Shown here piece by piece: positions 1-8,432 of a DNA stretch of 64,000 bases. The stretch's first letter is position 1, and every line of letters begins with the position of its first letter. The translations under genes and the position numbers were made by a program. The stretch lies in assembly GCF_001620365.2 (NCBI RefSeq), contig NZ_LQMT02000005.1:388195-452194 (forward strand), given 5' to 3'. Below the pieces are notes generated by a model. That model did not search any database. It had not been told where the DNA came from and saw only the letters and a list, made by a program, of their open reading frames with translations. The DNA comes from Amycolatopsis keratiniphila subsp. keratiniphila. Its GTDB lineage: Bacteria > Actinomycetota > Actinomycetes > Mycobacteriales > Pseudonocardiaceae.

Positions 1-395
1 CGGCCCCGGAAGCAGACCTCCCGCTCCGGCTTCAGGCCGATCCCCTCACCGGTGACCGGCAGCGCGGTGTGGATGAGAATGTTGTAGTGGTTGGGGAAAT
101 GGCAGCCGTCGAAGCCGAGTACGGTGCCGACGAGTTCGCCGCCGATCCACACTTCGTCGCCCCTGTCGATCACGCCGGCGCGGTCGATCTCGGCGAATCC
201 GAGGAAGCCGACGTGGTCGATGCGTGCGCCCGGCTCCGTGTCGTCGTGGCTGGTCGTCACGAGTTCGTGCACCTCGCCGGCGCGGACGCACCGGCTGGCG
301 AACGGTTCGAGACTCATGCCCCGGTCGTCACGCCGGTGCACCAGCACCTTCACCACCGTGCCGACGATCTCCCGCTTCGGCCCGTCTTCCCGCAT
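1..395 (-). CDS. Conserved protein of unknown function, 3' end cut by window edge
   Basis: About 131 codons are visible, starting at ATG 395 behind a good ribosome site (GGAGGGAG). The protein starts MREDGPKREIVGTVVKVL and contains runs such as HRRDDRGMSLEPF and GCHFPNHYNI. It has no signal peptide or membrane segment. From memory it resembles the DUF6917 family, about 130 residues long, so little should be missing. Its start overlaps the 3' end of the upstream dehydrogenase gene by 68 bases, so it is the distal gene of the minus-strand set running down from about 5.36 kb. No catalytic motif is evident. A role in the locus is implied only by position. Confidence 0.75.
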   Translation of the reverse strand, partial: MREDGPKREIVGTVVKVLVHRRDDRGMSLEPFASRCVRAGEVHELVTTSHDDTEPGARIDHVGFLGFAEIDRAGVIDRGDEVWIGGELVGTVLGFDGCHFPNHYNILIHTALPVTGEGIGLKPEREVCFRG

Positions 396-1272
396 CGTTC
401 TCCCTCCGGTAACAATCGTCCACTATGGACAGCGCGGCCAGACCGTTGTCGCGCCAGGAACCGCCCTCGCGTACGGCGTCCTCGAACTCGCGAAGCAGCC
501 CTTTGTACTCGTGCCACAGCGATTCCTTGAACTCCGGGTAGCCGTCCAGCAGGTCGGCGTGCAGGACCGTGCCGTCCGCCAGCCGGACCTCGACGTCCTT
601 GACCTCCCCGGGGAACGACCAGTCGAGTTCGACGACCGCGCCGTCGAGCTCCAGCGTCGCCTGCCGGTCGATGCCGTCCGCGTCGCGGCTGATCCGGACG
701 TCTCGCAGCGTCAGCGTGCCGAGGAACAACTGGACGAGGTCGAGGGCGTTCGGTCCGTTGTCCGCCACGCATCCGCCGCCGCATCGCGCCGCGTCGAGAT
801 ACCAGCGATCCCCGCCGACGTGCTCTTCGATCCGCTCCAGGTAGCGCACGGTCACGGAATCGATCGGCGGCCCGCCCGCGATCTTCTCGCGCAACGCGCG
901 CACGTTGCCGTTGTACCGCCGGTGGAACGCCGTGAACAGGGCGACATCCCGCCGCGCCGCCCGCTCCACGAGATCCTCGCCGTCGAGGAGGCTCGTGGCG
1001 ATCGGCTTCTCCACGCACACGGGCAGACCCGCGTCCAGCACGTCCCGGCACACGGCGGCGTGCACGTCGTTCGGAGCCGTGACGATCACCGCGTCGAGCC
1101 CTCCGGCCGCGAGCATCTCCCGATGATCGCGGTAGCCGGGCACGGTGCTTTTCGCGAGTTCCGCGGAATCGAGATCGCAGACCGCGGCGAGGTCGAAGGA
1201 CGGCGACCGCTCCACCGCGGAGAGGTAGAACCGCGAGATGACACCGAGGCCCACGACACCGACCCGGATCAC
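328..1272 (-). CDS. Gfo/Idh/MocA family NAD(P)-dependent dehydrogenase
   Basis: The predicted product has 314 residues and starts at GTG 1272, overlapping the stop of the upstream Ldh-type gene (GTGA). The N-terminal Rossmann segment VGVVGLGVISRF (residues 4-15) and the EKP motif of this family (VCVEKPIATS, about residues 85-94) are clear. The C-terminal half is the usual substrate domain. Family members oxidise or reduce sugars, inositols and related polyols. With a second family member and two aminotransferases nearby, a step making a keto-sugar or keto-cyclitol is plausible. The last 20 or so residues are low complexity and overlap the next gene. Confidence 0.9.
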   Translation of the reverse strand: MIRVGVVGLGVISRFYLSAVERSPSFDLAAVCDLDSAELAKSTVPGYRDHREMLAAGGLDAVIVTAPNDVHAAVCRDVLDAGLPVCVEKPIATSLLDGEDLVERAARRDVALFTAFHRRYNGNVRALREKIAGGPPIDSVTVRYLERIEEHVGGDRWYLDAARCGGGCVADNGPNALDLVQLFLGTLTLRDVRISRDADGIDRQATLELDGAVVELDWSFPGEVKDVEVRLADGTVLHADLLDGYPEFKESLWHEYKGLLREFEDAVREGGSWRDNGLAALSIVDDCYRRENDAGRRAEAGDRRHGGEGAGAPA

Positions 1273-2318
1273 CTCGCCGTCCTCTCCGCCGCGGCGCGGA
1301 GTTCCCGGTAGACCGCGTCGGCCACGGGCACGCCGTGCGCACGGTGGCGGGCCGCGCGCTCACCCTCGTGCCAGCCGGGGTAGACGACCGGGACCGCGGG
1401 ATCGCGGGCAGGCCACTCCCGCACCGCCGTGAAGAGCGCGGAAGCGTCGGAGGCGAACCCGGTGCGCAGCACGTCCGGAGCGATCGCGAGCGTCAGCACC
1501 CCGATGTCGTCGTCGCGGTTCCCGTCGGCCGAAGTCGCGCCGAGCATCGCGCCGGGTACCAGCGCACCGAGTACCTCGACGAGCAGGCCGAGCCCGAATC
1601 CCTTGTAGGCGCCCGTTTCGGGACCGCCGCCCAGCCATTGCAGATGGGCTTCACCCCGGTCGAACGCGGCGGGATCGGTCACCGGGGAACCGTCGCCGTC
1701 GGCGAGCCAGCCCGGCGGGATCTCCCTGCCTTCGCGCGCCGCGGCCCGGATCCGGCCGGTCGGTACGACGGTGGTGCTCATGTCGAGGACGAACGGATGC
1801 GCGCCACCGGCGGGACAGGCCAGCGCGAGCGGGTTCGTGCCGAGCATCGCGGCCGTGCCGCCGGGCGGCGGGGCGATGCGCTGCCCGCCGCAGTTCGAAG
1901 CGACGAGGCCGATCATGCCGTGGGTGACGGCCCGCGCGGCGTGGTGCCCGGCGCAGCCGATATGGGTCGCCCCGCGCAGCGAGACCATGCCGATGCCGTG
2001 CCGGGAAGCCCTGGCACACGCCAGTTCCATGGCCTGCGACGCCGACCACAACCCGAGGGTGCGGCGGGCGTCGGCGAGGACGCACGCGCCGAGGTCGGTC
2101 TCGACGGCCATGTCCGCCTTCGGCTCTGCGCGCCCTTGATCGAGCAGAGGCAGGTACAGCCGGGTCAGGTTCACGAGGCCGTGCGAAGTCACCCCGGTGA
2201 GATCGCCGTGGCACAACGCGGTCGCGGCGATCGCCGCCCGGTCCTCGGGTATCCCGCGATCCACGAAGATCCCGACGACCAGGGAAAGAAGAACGCGATA
2301 GGGCACCAGCACGGTCAT
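1269..2318 (-). CDS. Ldh family (malate/L-lactate dehydrogenase type) oxidoreductase
   Basis: The product has 349 residues from ATG 2318, which overlaps the stop of the M20 gene (ATGA). It has the fold-typical features of the Ldh_2 family, which is distinct from classical Rossmann LDH: an early VTSHGLVNLTRLYLPLL stretch, a THIGCAGHHA segment, and a glycine-rich YKGFGLGLLVEVL near residue 245. Family members are NAD(P)-dependent and interconvert 2-hydroxy and 2-oxo acids, ureidoglycolate or cyclic imino acids. The true substrate cannot be read from sequence. It lies within the minus-strand operon and probably acts with its neighbours. Confidence 0.9.
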   Translation of the reverse strand: MTVLVPYRVLLSLVVGIFVDRGIPEDRAAIAATALCHGDLTGVTSHGLVNLTRLYLPLLDQGRAEPKADMAVETDLGACVLADARRTLGLWSASQAMELACARASRHGIGMVSLRGATHIGCAGHHAARAVTHGMIGLVASNCGGQRIAPPPGGTAAMLGTNPLALACPAGGAHPFVLDMSTTVVPTGRIRAAAREGREIPPGWLADGDGSPVTDPAAFDRGEAHLQWLGGGPETGAYKGFGLGLLVEVLGALVPGAMLGATSADGNRDDDIGVLTLAIAPDVLRTGFASDASALFTAVREWPARDPAVPVVYPGWHEGERAARHRAHGVPVADAVYRELRAAAERTAR

Positions 2319-3535
2319 GCTCCTCCGTCGCGGGCGAACCGCACGACGATCTCGTGGACGAGATCGCCGAACCGGTCGAGTTCTCCGACATCGGCGTATT
2401 CCCCGCGCGAGTGCGCGTTGTTCGCTCCCAGCGAACCGGGACCGAGAACGGCCGTCTTGGCACCGGGTACGCCGGCGAGCCACAGGGCGTCGCAGGTGAA
2501 CCCGGGTTCGTCGTCCGGCCAGCGGGGAACGAACGCGTCCAGCAGCGGGATGTCCTGCGCCGGCAAGACAGGCAGATCGCGTTTCAGCCAGCGCAGGCCG
2601 GTGATCCTCGCCGCGTCGGTCGCGGTGCGGGCGAACGCCGGGGACCGCCGGAACCTGGCTTCGAACGCGGTGAGGCCTGTCCTCAGCCCGTCCTCCAGCG
2701 CCGCGGCCATCTTCGCCGCCGCTTCCGGCGAGTCGTAAGGGATGTTGAGCAGAAGCTCGCCGCGGCCGTACACCCTGTTGTGCATCCGACCCGTGTGCAA
2801 GCCCGCGACGCAGACCTGGCCGTGCTTCGGCAAGTCGTCCGCGAGGTGCTGGGCGAGGAAACCGAGCAGGACCGTCGCGTTGTGCCCTCGGTGCGGCTCG
2901 TCGTCGATGGCGTCTTCGCCGTCCACTCGCACGCACGCGGTCATCGACGCCGAGCAGCGGGGGAGGTACCGCAGTCCGGTCGGCTCGCAGAAGATGTTGA
3001 GTTCACCGTGGAATCCCGCTTCGACGAGCGGCCGTGTGCCGAAGGTGCCCATCGCCCCGCCCTCTTCACCGGAGACGGCCTGGATGAGGACGCCGACGTC
3101 CCGGCCGACCGACGGCTCCGTCGCCAGCGCGGCCCGGACACCGGCCAGCAGGGCCACCGCGGGCCCCTTGGCGTCGATCGCGCCGCGGCCGACGAATCTG
3201 GTCCCGTCGAAACCGGCCGGTTCGAACGGGGCCACCGTGTCGAGGTGCACGTTGAACATGACGGCGGGAGCGGCTGGGCCGATCCGCAGCACGAGGCTCG
3301 GCTGGCAGGCGAGGAATCCGGGGCCGGTGTCGCGGAGCAGGAGGGGAACCCCCGGCCGGTCCAGCACCGACGGATCCGGTGCGGCGAATCGCAGGACGTC
3401 GAAACCGAGGCCGGCGGCGGCGTCGGCGTACGTCCGCATCGCGTCCCACAGGCGGACTTCACCCTTCGTTTCGAGTGGACCGGCCGTCGGGAGATCGAGC
3501 AGCTTCAGCAGCAGGCTCCGGTCCCCGGGCATCAT
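2315..3535 (-). CDS. M20 family metallopeptidase (ArgE/DapE-like deacylase)
   Basis: The product has 406 residues from ATG 3535; an alternative ATG lies one codon downstream. It is cytoplasmic. The two-zinc site of M20 enzymes is intact: FNVHLDTVAPF (His, Asp), GAIDAKGPAV (bridging Asp), SGEEGGAMG (Glu-Glu), FCEPTG and NNAHSRGEY (last His). M20 members remove acyl groups from amino acids or hydrolyse dipeptides, often to unmask a protected amine. The gene is coupled by 4-base overlaps on both sides, so it could deprotect an N-acylated intermediate of this pathway (inference). Confidence 0.9.
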   Translation of the reverse strand: MMPGDRSLLLKLLDLPTAGPLETKGEVRLWDAMRTYADAAAGLGFDVLRFAAPDPSVLDRPGVPLLLRDTGPGFLACQPSLVLRIGPAAPAVMFNVHLDTVAPFEPAGFDGTRFVGRGAIDAKGPAVALLAGVRAALATEPSVGRDVGVLIQAVSGEEGGAMGTFGTRPLVEAGFHGELNIFCEPTGLRYLPRCSASMTACVRVDGEDAIDDEPHRGHNATVLLGFLAQHLADDLPKHGQVCVAGLHTGRMHNRVYGRGELLLNIPYDSPEAAAKMAAALEDGLRTGLTAFEARFRRSPAFARTATDAARITGLRWLKRDLPVLPAQDIPLLDAFVPRWPDDEPGFTCDALWLAGVPGAKTAVLGPGSLGANNAHSRGEYADVGELDRFGDLVHEIVVRFARDGGA

Positions 3536-4350
3536 CGGAGCAGCCCGGCCATCGCCCTGCCCGCGGCGACGAAGGTGTCCGCCGCGCCGTCGGCGAGCAC
3601 CCCGTCTTCGTGCGGTGCGATCGCGAGATGCGGCTCCAGCGACCAGGCACCCTGGTATCCGTTGGCCCGCAAGAGTTTCACGCAGTCGGCGACCCGTGCG
3701 GTGCCCTGGCCGGGCAGGGTGAAGCCGCGCTCGTCGGCGTCCTTGACGTGCACGTGTTCGACAAGGGCGACGATGTCGGCGAGCAGATCGAACCCGTCGT
3801 AACCGTGGGCGACGCCGTTGCCGGTGTCGAACAACAGTTTCAGCGCCGGGCTCGCGACCTCGTCCAGCAGGTCGAGCATGCGCTCGGCCCGCGTGCCCGC
3901 CCAGCCCGAGCAGTTCTCGTGAAGCAGCGTCACCCCATGCCGCTCGGCCCGTTCGGCGAGCGCGGTGATCCTCTCGATGGCCAGCGCGCGCCAGGACGGA
4001 TCGCTCAACCCGTCGTTCGGATAGGACATGATCCTCACGTAGCGCGTGCCGATCGCTCGTGCGCGTCCGGCGAGCACGTCGAGTTCCTCGAGGTCGTGCT
4101 CGAAATCGGTGCCGGCCGGACGGGACCAGCCACCGATCCGGGACGCCAGGCAGACCACGCGCACACCACGGTCCGACAAGGCGGTCGCGACGGCGTCGAA
4201 CCGTTCGCCGGTGAGGTCGGCGACCGCCTCCCGGTCGACCGTGCGCAGCTCGATCGCCTTCCAGCCCAGTTCGTCGAGCACCGAGAGCTGCCCACCGATG
4301 TCGTACGCCGCCTCGTCCGTGATGCCGGCGAGCACCGGGTCATCCGGCAT
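3532..4350 (-). CDS. Sugar phosphate isomerase/epimerase-like TIM barrel
   Basis: The product has 272 residues from ATG 4350. It belongs to the xylose-isomerase-like/AP endonuclease 2 superfamily: candidate metal ligands appear in order as HENCSGW (Glu), LFDTGNG (Asp), HVHVKDAD (His, Asp) and WSLEPHLA (Glu). The family includes ketose epimerases, IolE-type inosose dehydratases and IolI-type isomerases. Beside two Gfo/Idh/MocA enzymes and two DegT aminotransferases, a ketose or inosose substrate is likely, but this is inferred. The start overlaps the preceding gene by 11 bases. Confidence 0.88.
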   Translation of the reverse strand: MPDDPVLAGITDEAAYDIGGQLSVLDELGWKAIELRTVDREAVADLTGERFDAVATALSDRGVRVVCLASRIGGWSRPAGTDFEHDLEELDVLAGRARAIGTRYVRIMSYPNDGLSDPSWRALAIERITALAERAERHGVTLLHENCSGWAGTRAERMLDLLDEVASPALKLLFDTGNGVAHGYDGFDLLADIVALVEHVHVKDADERGFTLPGQGTARVADCVKLLRANGYQGAWSLEPHLAIAPHEDGVLADGAADTFVAAGRAMAGLLR

Positions 4351-5359
4351 GGGTCGCCACCGCGTCGGGTTCCGGGCTGGTGACCGGTTCCGCGCAGATG
4401 TTCTTGGCCACCGACAGCAGCCGTACCACCTCGGTGGCGAAGGTGAAGCCCTGCGTCTGCTCCCCGTCCAGCTGGAACTTCCGGTAGGCGTCGAACATCC
4501 ATTCCGTCATCGCGTCGTCCCGCAGTACGACGTGCTCGGACCGGCCGTTCGAACGCAGCGTCAACTGCGAGTGATGGTCCTCGCCGCTCACCGCGAAATG
4601 CCCGACCGCGCTGCCCTGCTCGAACTCGACGGTGACCCGCCGCTCGCGGACCGGGGAGGTCAGATCCGAGCGGATCTCCGTGTGGACACCCGAGTTGTGC
4701 CGGAGGCCGACGGCGGCCCCGCCCATCCGCGGGCCGATGTTGCCCTCGACCTCGAGATCGGTTCCCGACGCGTGGGTGACCCGTGCGGCGCCCGCGAGCC
4801 GCAGCGCGAGCGCGACCCCGTGCGGCAGTTCGACATCGAACGCGGTCGGGTGACCGGGCCGCACGAGCGACCGGCGGAACCTCGGCTTGTTCTGCACGAC
4901 GTCGATCGACTTCGCGGAGCCGAACCGGCCACCGCGGAGGAGTTCGACCAGCCGTGCCGTGAGACTGCTGGCGAGCCAGGGTTCGACGACCTCGATATGC
5001 AGTTTGTACTTGCGGCGCAGGCGGACGATCCGGGCGAGGTCGTCGATGTCGGTGGTGAGGGGCTTCTCCACGATCATCTTGCGAAAGCCAAGGGCGGCGA
5101 GATCGGAGAGCACCGCCAGCCGCTGGGTCGGCGGCGTGCACACGTGCACGATCGTGTCGGCGGGGCAGAGCCCGTCGGCCGCGGCGCCGAGGGTCGGCGC
5201 GACCACCAGACCCGGCCGGGAGACGGCGATCTCCCTCGGTTCGCAGGCCACGACGGGATGGTCGCCGAAGAGCTTCGGGGTCCGTTCACGCAGTTTGGCC
5301 AAGACGGGGAGATGCAGACCCGCTCCTGCCCGGCCGAGTCCAACGACGAATGATCGCAC
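4340..5359 (-). CDS. Second Gfo/Idh/MocA family dehydrogenase
   Basis: The product has 339 residues if it starts at GTG 5359, which places VRSFVVGLGRAGAG, the Rossmann loop, at the N-terminus behind a GAGGAG ribosome site. ATG 5413 and TTG 5425 are also in frame but have weaker sites and add a tail with no family match. The dinucleotide-binding turn and an EKP motif (KMIVEKPLTTD) are present; the C-terminal half is the substrate barrel. It is the first gene of the minus-strand operon, divergent from the aminotransferase operon. It shares little sequence with the dehydrogenase at 328-1272, so the two probably act on different steps. Confidence 0.85.
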   Translation of the reverse strand: MRSFVVGLGRAGAGLHLPVLAKLRERTPKLFGDHPVVACEPREIAVSRPGLVVAPTLGAAADGLCPADTIVHVCTPPTQRLAVLSDLAALGFRKMIVEKPLTTDIDDLARIVRLRRKYKLHIEVVEPWLASSLTARLVELLRGGRFGSAKSIDVVQNKPRFRRSLVRPGHPTAFDVELPHGVALALRLAGAARVTHASGTDLEVEGNIGPRMGGAAVGLRHNSGVHTEIRSDLTSPVRERRVTVEFEQGSAVGHFAVSGEDHHSQLTLRSNGRSEHVVLRDDAMTEWMFDAYRKFQLDGEQTQGFTFATEVVRLLSVAKNICAEPVTSPEPDAVATHAG

Positions 5360-5423
5360 TGGCGAGCCCGCTCCTCGAGTTTCGCAATCGGAAATCCATT
5401 TCGAAACTGACATCGCCAAGATC

Positions 5424-5437
5424 AACTGTCAACAGTT
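5424..5437. promoter_or_regulatory. 14-base palindrome in divergent promoter region
   Basis: AACTGT and ACAGTT, separated by CA, form a dyad in the 180-base gap between two divergent operons. Read on the minus strand it contains TTGACA, a consensus -35 hexamer for the minus-strand genes. It could be an operator overlapping a promoter; no matching -10 is convincing. Confidence 0.35.
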
Positions 5438-5539
5438 CGGCCACGGGTTGACCAGGAAGTGCGAACGTGGCGGACGGGCGGATTGCCTGTCCTACGCTCG
5501 GAAACGGTTCCTACACCACCGGAGGTGGGTACGCTGTCG

Positions 5540-6673
5540 GTGTCTTTCTTCAATCAATCGGCCACATTCGAGCGGACGTGGGCCGGCACCAGGCGACATA
5601 TTCTCGACGTCATCGAAAATGGCAAGTATTCGCACGGTGCCAAGGTGGCCGAACTCGAGTCCGCGCTGGCCGCGTACACCGGTGCGAGGTTCGTCGTCGG
5701 GGTGAACAGCGGAACGGACGCGCTCGTCCTCCTGCTGCGGGCGGCGGGGCTGCTGCCCGGCGAAGAGGTGATCGTTCCCGCCTTCTCCTTCGGGGCGACG
5801 GCGACCTCGGTCGTGCTCGCGGGCGGCAGGCCGGTTTTCGCCGACATCGAGCCGGACGGGTACGGCGTCGATCCCGCCGCGGTGGCGGACGCCGCCGGGG
5901 AGCGCACCCGGTTCGTCATGCCGACGCATCTGTTCTCCCGGCTCGCCGACATCGACGGTGTCCTCCGCGTCGCGCGGCGCCTCGACCTCACGGTGGTGGA
6001 GGACAGCGCGGAGGCCATCGGCATGCGTCACCGCGGCACGCACGCCGGCCTGTTCGGCGCGGGCGGGGTGCTGTCGTTCTTCCCGACGAAGACGCTGGGC
6101 GCGCTCGGTGACGCCGGCGCCGTGCTCACCGACGACGCCCGGATCGCCGCGACCGCCGACGCGCTCCGCCATCACGGCCGCTTCGGCGCCACGATCGCCG
6201 ACTTCCCCGCGATCTCGACGGCGACCGGCCTGCCCGGCGTGAACAGCAAGATGGACGACATCCAGGCCGCAGTGCTTCTCTCGAAGCTCACCACGCTCGA
6301 CGGCGACATCGCCCGGCGCGCGGAATTGGCGTCCCGGTACGGCGAAGCGCTCACGGGTGTGGCGGGTGTGCGCAACGTGCCGGAGCACCGGCCGGACAGC
6401 GTGTTCTACGTCTACGTGGTCGAGGTCGACGCGAGGGACGATCTGGCGGCGTATCTGTCGGCGGTGGGTGTGGAGACCGAGATCTACTACCCGACCCCGC
6501 TTCATCTGCAACCCTGCTTCGACGGTCTCGGTTACCGGAAGGGTGAATTCCCGAACGCCGAGCGCGCCTGCCGTCACACGCTCGCGCTACCGCTGTATCC
6601 GGACATGCCCGCCGGAGACTGCAACCGGGTCTGCGACGCGATCCGCGACTTCTACCACGGGCGGCGAGGATGA
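5540..6673 (+). CDS. DegT/DnrJ/EryC1 family PLP aminotransferase (first)
   Basis: The product has 377 residues from GTG 5540; GGAGG at 5521-5525 serves as ribosome site. CTG 5534 is an alternative, and a longer in-frame form from 5459 looks like leader sequence. The PLP lysine lies in FFPTKTLGALGDAG and the family signature VVEDSAEAIG precedes it. The protein ends near HTLALPLYPDMP, typical of the family. These enzymes transfer an amino group to a keto-sugar, keto-cyclitol or inosose. It is the first gene of a nine-gene coupled operon. AHBA synthase is a family member but its usual partners are absent here. Confidence 0.92.
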   Translation: MSFFNQSATFERTWAGTRRHILDVIENGKYSHGAKVAELESALAAYTGARFVVGVNSGTDALVLLLRAAGLLPGEEVIVPAFSFGATATSVVLAGGRPVFADIEPDGYGVDPAAVADAAGERTRFVMPTHLFSRLADIDGVLRVARRLDLTVVEDSAEAIGMRHRGTHAGLFGAGGVLSFFPTKTLGALGDAGAVLTDDARIAATADALRHHGRFGATIADFPAISTATGLPGVNSKMDDIQAAVLLSKLTTLDGDIARRAELASRYGEALTGVAGVRNVPEHRPDSVFYVYVVEVDARDDLAAYLSAVGVETEIYYPTPLHLQPCFDGLGYRKGEFPNAERACRHTLALPLYPDMPAGDCNRVCDAIRDFYHGRRG

Positions 6674-7791
6674 CCCTGCCGTTCTTCCCGACCGATCTCT
6701 TCGACGACGACCGTGCCGAACTGCTGGACATCGTCCATCGCGTCGGCCTCGCATCCGAGCAGAAATTCATCCTCGGCGAGCGCACGGCCCGCTTCGAAGC
6801 GGCCATCCGTGACTCGGTCGGCGCCGAGGACGCGGTCGCTTGCGGCAGCGGAACTTCGGCACTGACGCTGGTCTTGCGCGCGATGGACGTCGGAGCCGGG
6901 GACGAGGTGATCGTGCCCGCCTTCGGCTGCGCTCCGCTCGCGGCCGCGCCCGCCCTGCTCGGCGCGACGCCGGTGTTCGCCGACATCGACCCGTGGACCA
7001 TGGTCGTCGATCCCGCCGCGGTCGCCCGCCTGGTCACGCCGCGCACCAAGGTGATCATGCCGGCGCACATGTTCTCGGTCATGGCGGACATGCCGGAGTT
7101 GCGCCGGATCGCCACCGAGGCCGGCGCGCGGTTGCTGGAGGATTCCGCGGTCGCCCAGGGCGGGACGCTCGCGGGCGTTCCCGCCGGGATGTGGGGCGAC
7201 GCCGGCGTCTACTCGTTCGTGCAGGTCAAGACGTTCGGGATGCCGGGCGAGGGCGGCATGGTCGTCACCCGTGACACCGGGCTCGGCTCGGCGGTGCGGA
7301 TGCTGCGCAACCACGGCCAGGACGGCAAGTCGAGGTTCGTGTATCACCGCGTCGGCTACAACAGCCGGTTCGACGAGATCATGGCGGAGTTCCAGCTGTA
7401 CCGGCTCCCGACGTTGCCCCGGCGGCTGAGGCGCCGGGCACGGATCGGCGAGTACTACACCGGACGCTTCGCCGAGCTGGAGGGCTGCGGTGTGCTCGCA
7501 CCGCCTCCGGCTCGTGATGGACGGTGCTACTACGTCTATTCGCTCCTCTGCGAGCGCAGGGACGAACTCCGTGAGTACCTCGCGGCGCGAGGGATCGGCT
7601 CGCACGTCTACTACCCGGCGCCGCTGCCGAGGCAACCCGCGTTCGCCCCCTTCGCCCGGCCTGGCGAGGCCTGGCCCGCGGCGGAGCTCGCCGCGCGGCG
7701 GACGCTGGCCATCCCGATCTACCCGCACCTGACGGACGGGCAGGTGGAACGCATCGCGGACGCGGTGTGCCGATTCGCGAAGGAGTCGTGA
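6670..7791 (+). CDS. DegT/DnrJ/EryC1 family PLP aminotransferase (second)
   Basis: The product has 373 residues from ATG 6670, overlapping the previous stop (ATGA). The PLP lysine lies in FVQVKTFGMPGEGG, with LLEDSAVAQGG upstream as the cofactor loop. It differs clearly from the aminotransferase before it, so this is not a recent duplication; two different keto positions or two substrates are probably aminated. The C-terminal TLAIPIYPHL matches the family. Its stop overlaps the next ATG by one base (TGATG), so translation is coupled to the methyltransferase. Confidence 0.92.
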   Translation: MTLPFFPTDLFDDDRAELLDIVHRVGLASEQKFILGERTARFEAAIRDSVGAEDAVACGSGTSALTLVLRAMDVGAGDEVIVPAFGCAPLAAAPALLGATPVFADIDPWTMVVDPAAVARLVTPRTKVIMPAHMFSVMADMPELRRIATEAGARLLEDSAVAQGGTLAGVPAGMWGDAGVYSFVQVKTFGMPGEGGMVVTRDTGLGSAVRMLRNHGQDGKSRFVYHRVGYNSRFDEIMAEFQLYRLPTLPRRLRRRARIGEYYTGRFAELEGCGVLAPPPARDGRCYYVYSLLCERRDELREYLAARGIGSHVYYPAPLPRQPAFAPFARPGEAWPAAELAARRTLAIPIYPHLTDGQVERIADAVCRFAKES

Positions 7792-8432
7792 TGCAGCAGG
7801 TTACCCGCACCCCCGCGCCCAGCGAGGTCGCCGACGAGTGGCGCAAACGCGCGGAACGGGCCGGGCTGACCCGGGTCATGCGTGCCTCCCAGCCCGCCGA
7901 ACTCGCGGCCGGGACGACCGCCCGCACCATCCGGCTCGTCACGACGTTCCTGGAATCGCTCGGCGAGGTGGGATCCGCGCTGGAGATCGGCTGCGGGATG
8001 GGCAGGCTCACGCCGTCGATCGCGGCACACGCGCGTGCGCTGACGGCCATCGACATGACCCCGCGCATGCTCACGCTCGCCAGGGCGAACTGCGCGCATC
8101 TGTCCACTGTGGACTTCGTGCGGACGACCGTCCAGCGGCTGCCGTGGCAGGACAGGCGTTTCGACGTCGCCGTTTGCGTGTGGGTGCTGATGCACGTCCT
8201 GGACGAGGACGAGATCGCCGAAGCGTGCCGGGCGATCGCCGCGGCGGCACGGCATCTCGTCCTGATCGAGTACGAGGAGGCGGAGATCCCGGTCGGCCGG
8301 TTCTCGAGATTGCGGACCGTGGAGGAGTACTTGGCCCTGCTTCCCGGCGCCCGCCTGCTCGACCGGCGTGAGCTGGACTACGGCGGCGACCGGTCGTTCG
8401 CCGCGTTGATCGCCTTGGACGACCCGCGATGA
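7791..8432 (+). CDS. Class I SAM-dependent methyltransferase
   Basis: The product has 213 residues from ATG 7791; GTG 7788 is also in frame. Motif I is ALEIGCGMGRLTPS (about residues 64-77), followed by an acidic ALTAIDMTPRM motif II and a VCVWVLMHVL region. It is a small, soluble methyltransferase of the Methyltransf_11/25 type. Target atom (N, O or C) cannot be told. Its place after two aminotransferases makes an N-methylated amino sugar possible, but equally it could act after the prenyltransferase step. Confidence 0.88.
   Translation: MQQVTRTPAPSEVADEWRKRAERAGLTRVMRASQPAELAAGTTARTIRLVTTFLESLGEVGSALEIGCGMGRLTPSIAAHARALTAIDMTPRMLTLARANCAHLSTVDFVRTTVQRLPWQDRRFDVAVCVWVLMHVLDEDEIAEACRAIAAAARHLVLIEYEEAEIPVGRFSRLRTVEEYLALLPGARLLDRRELDYGGDRSFAALIALDDPR

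Noticed and set aside
5540..7791. AHBA synthase (rifamycin type) for one of the DegT enzymes
   Set aside because: The phosphatase, kinase and aminoDHQ-pathway partners of AHBA synthesis are absent.
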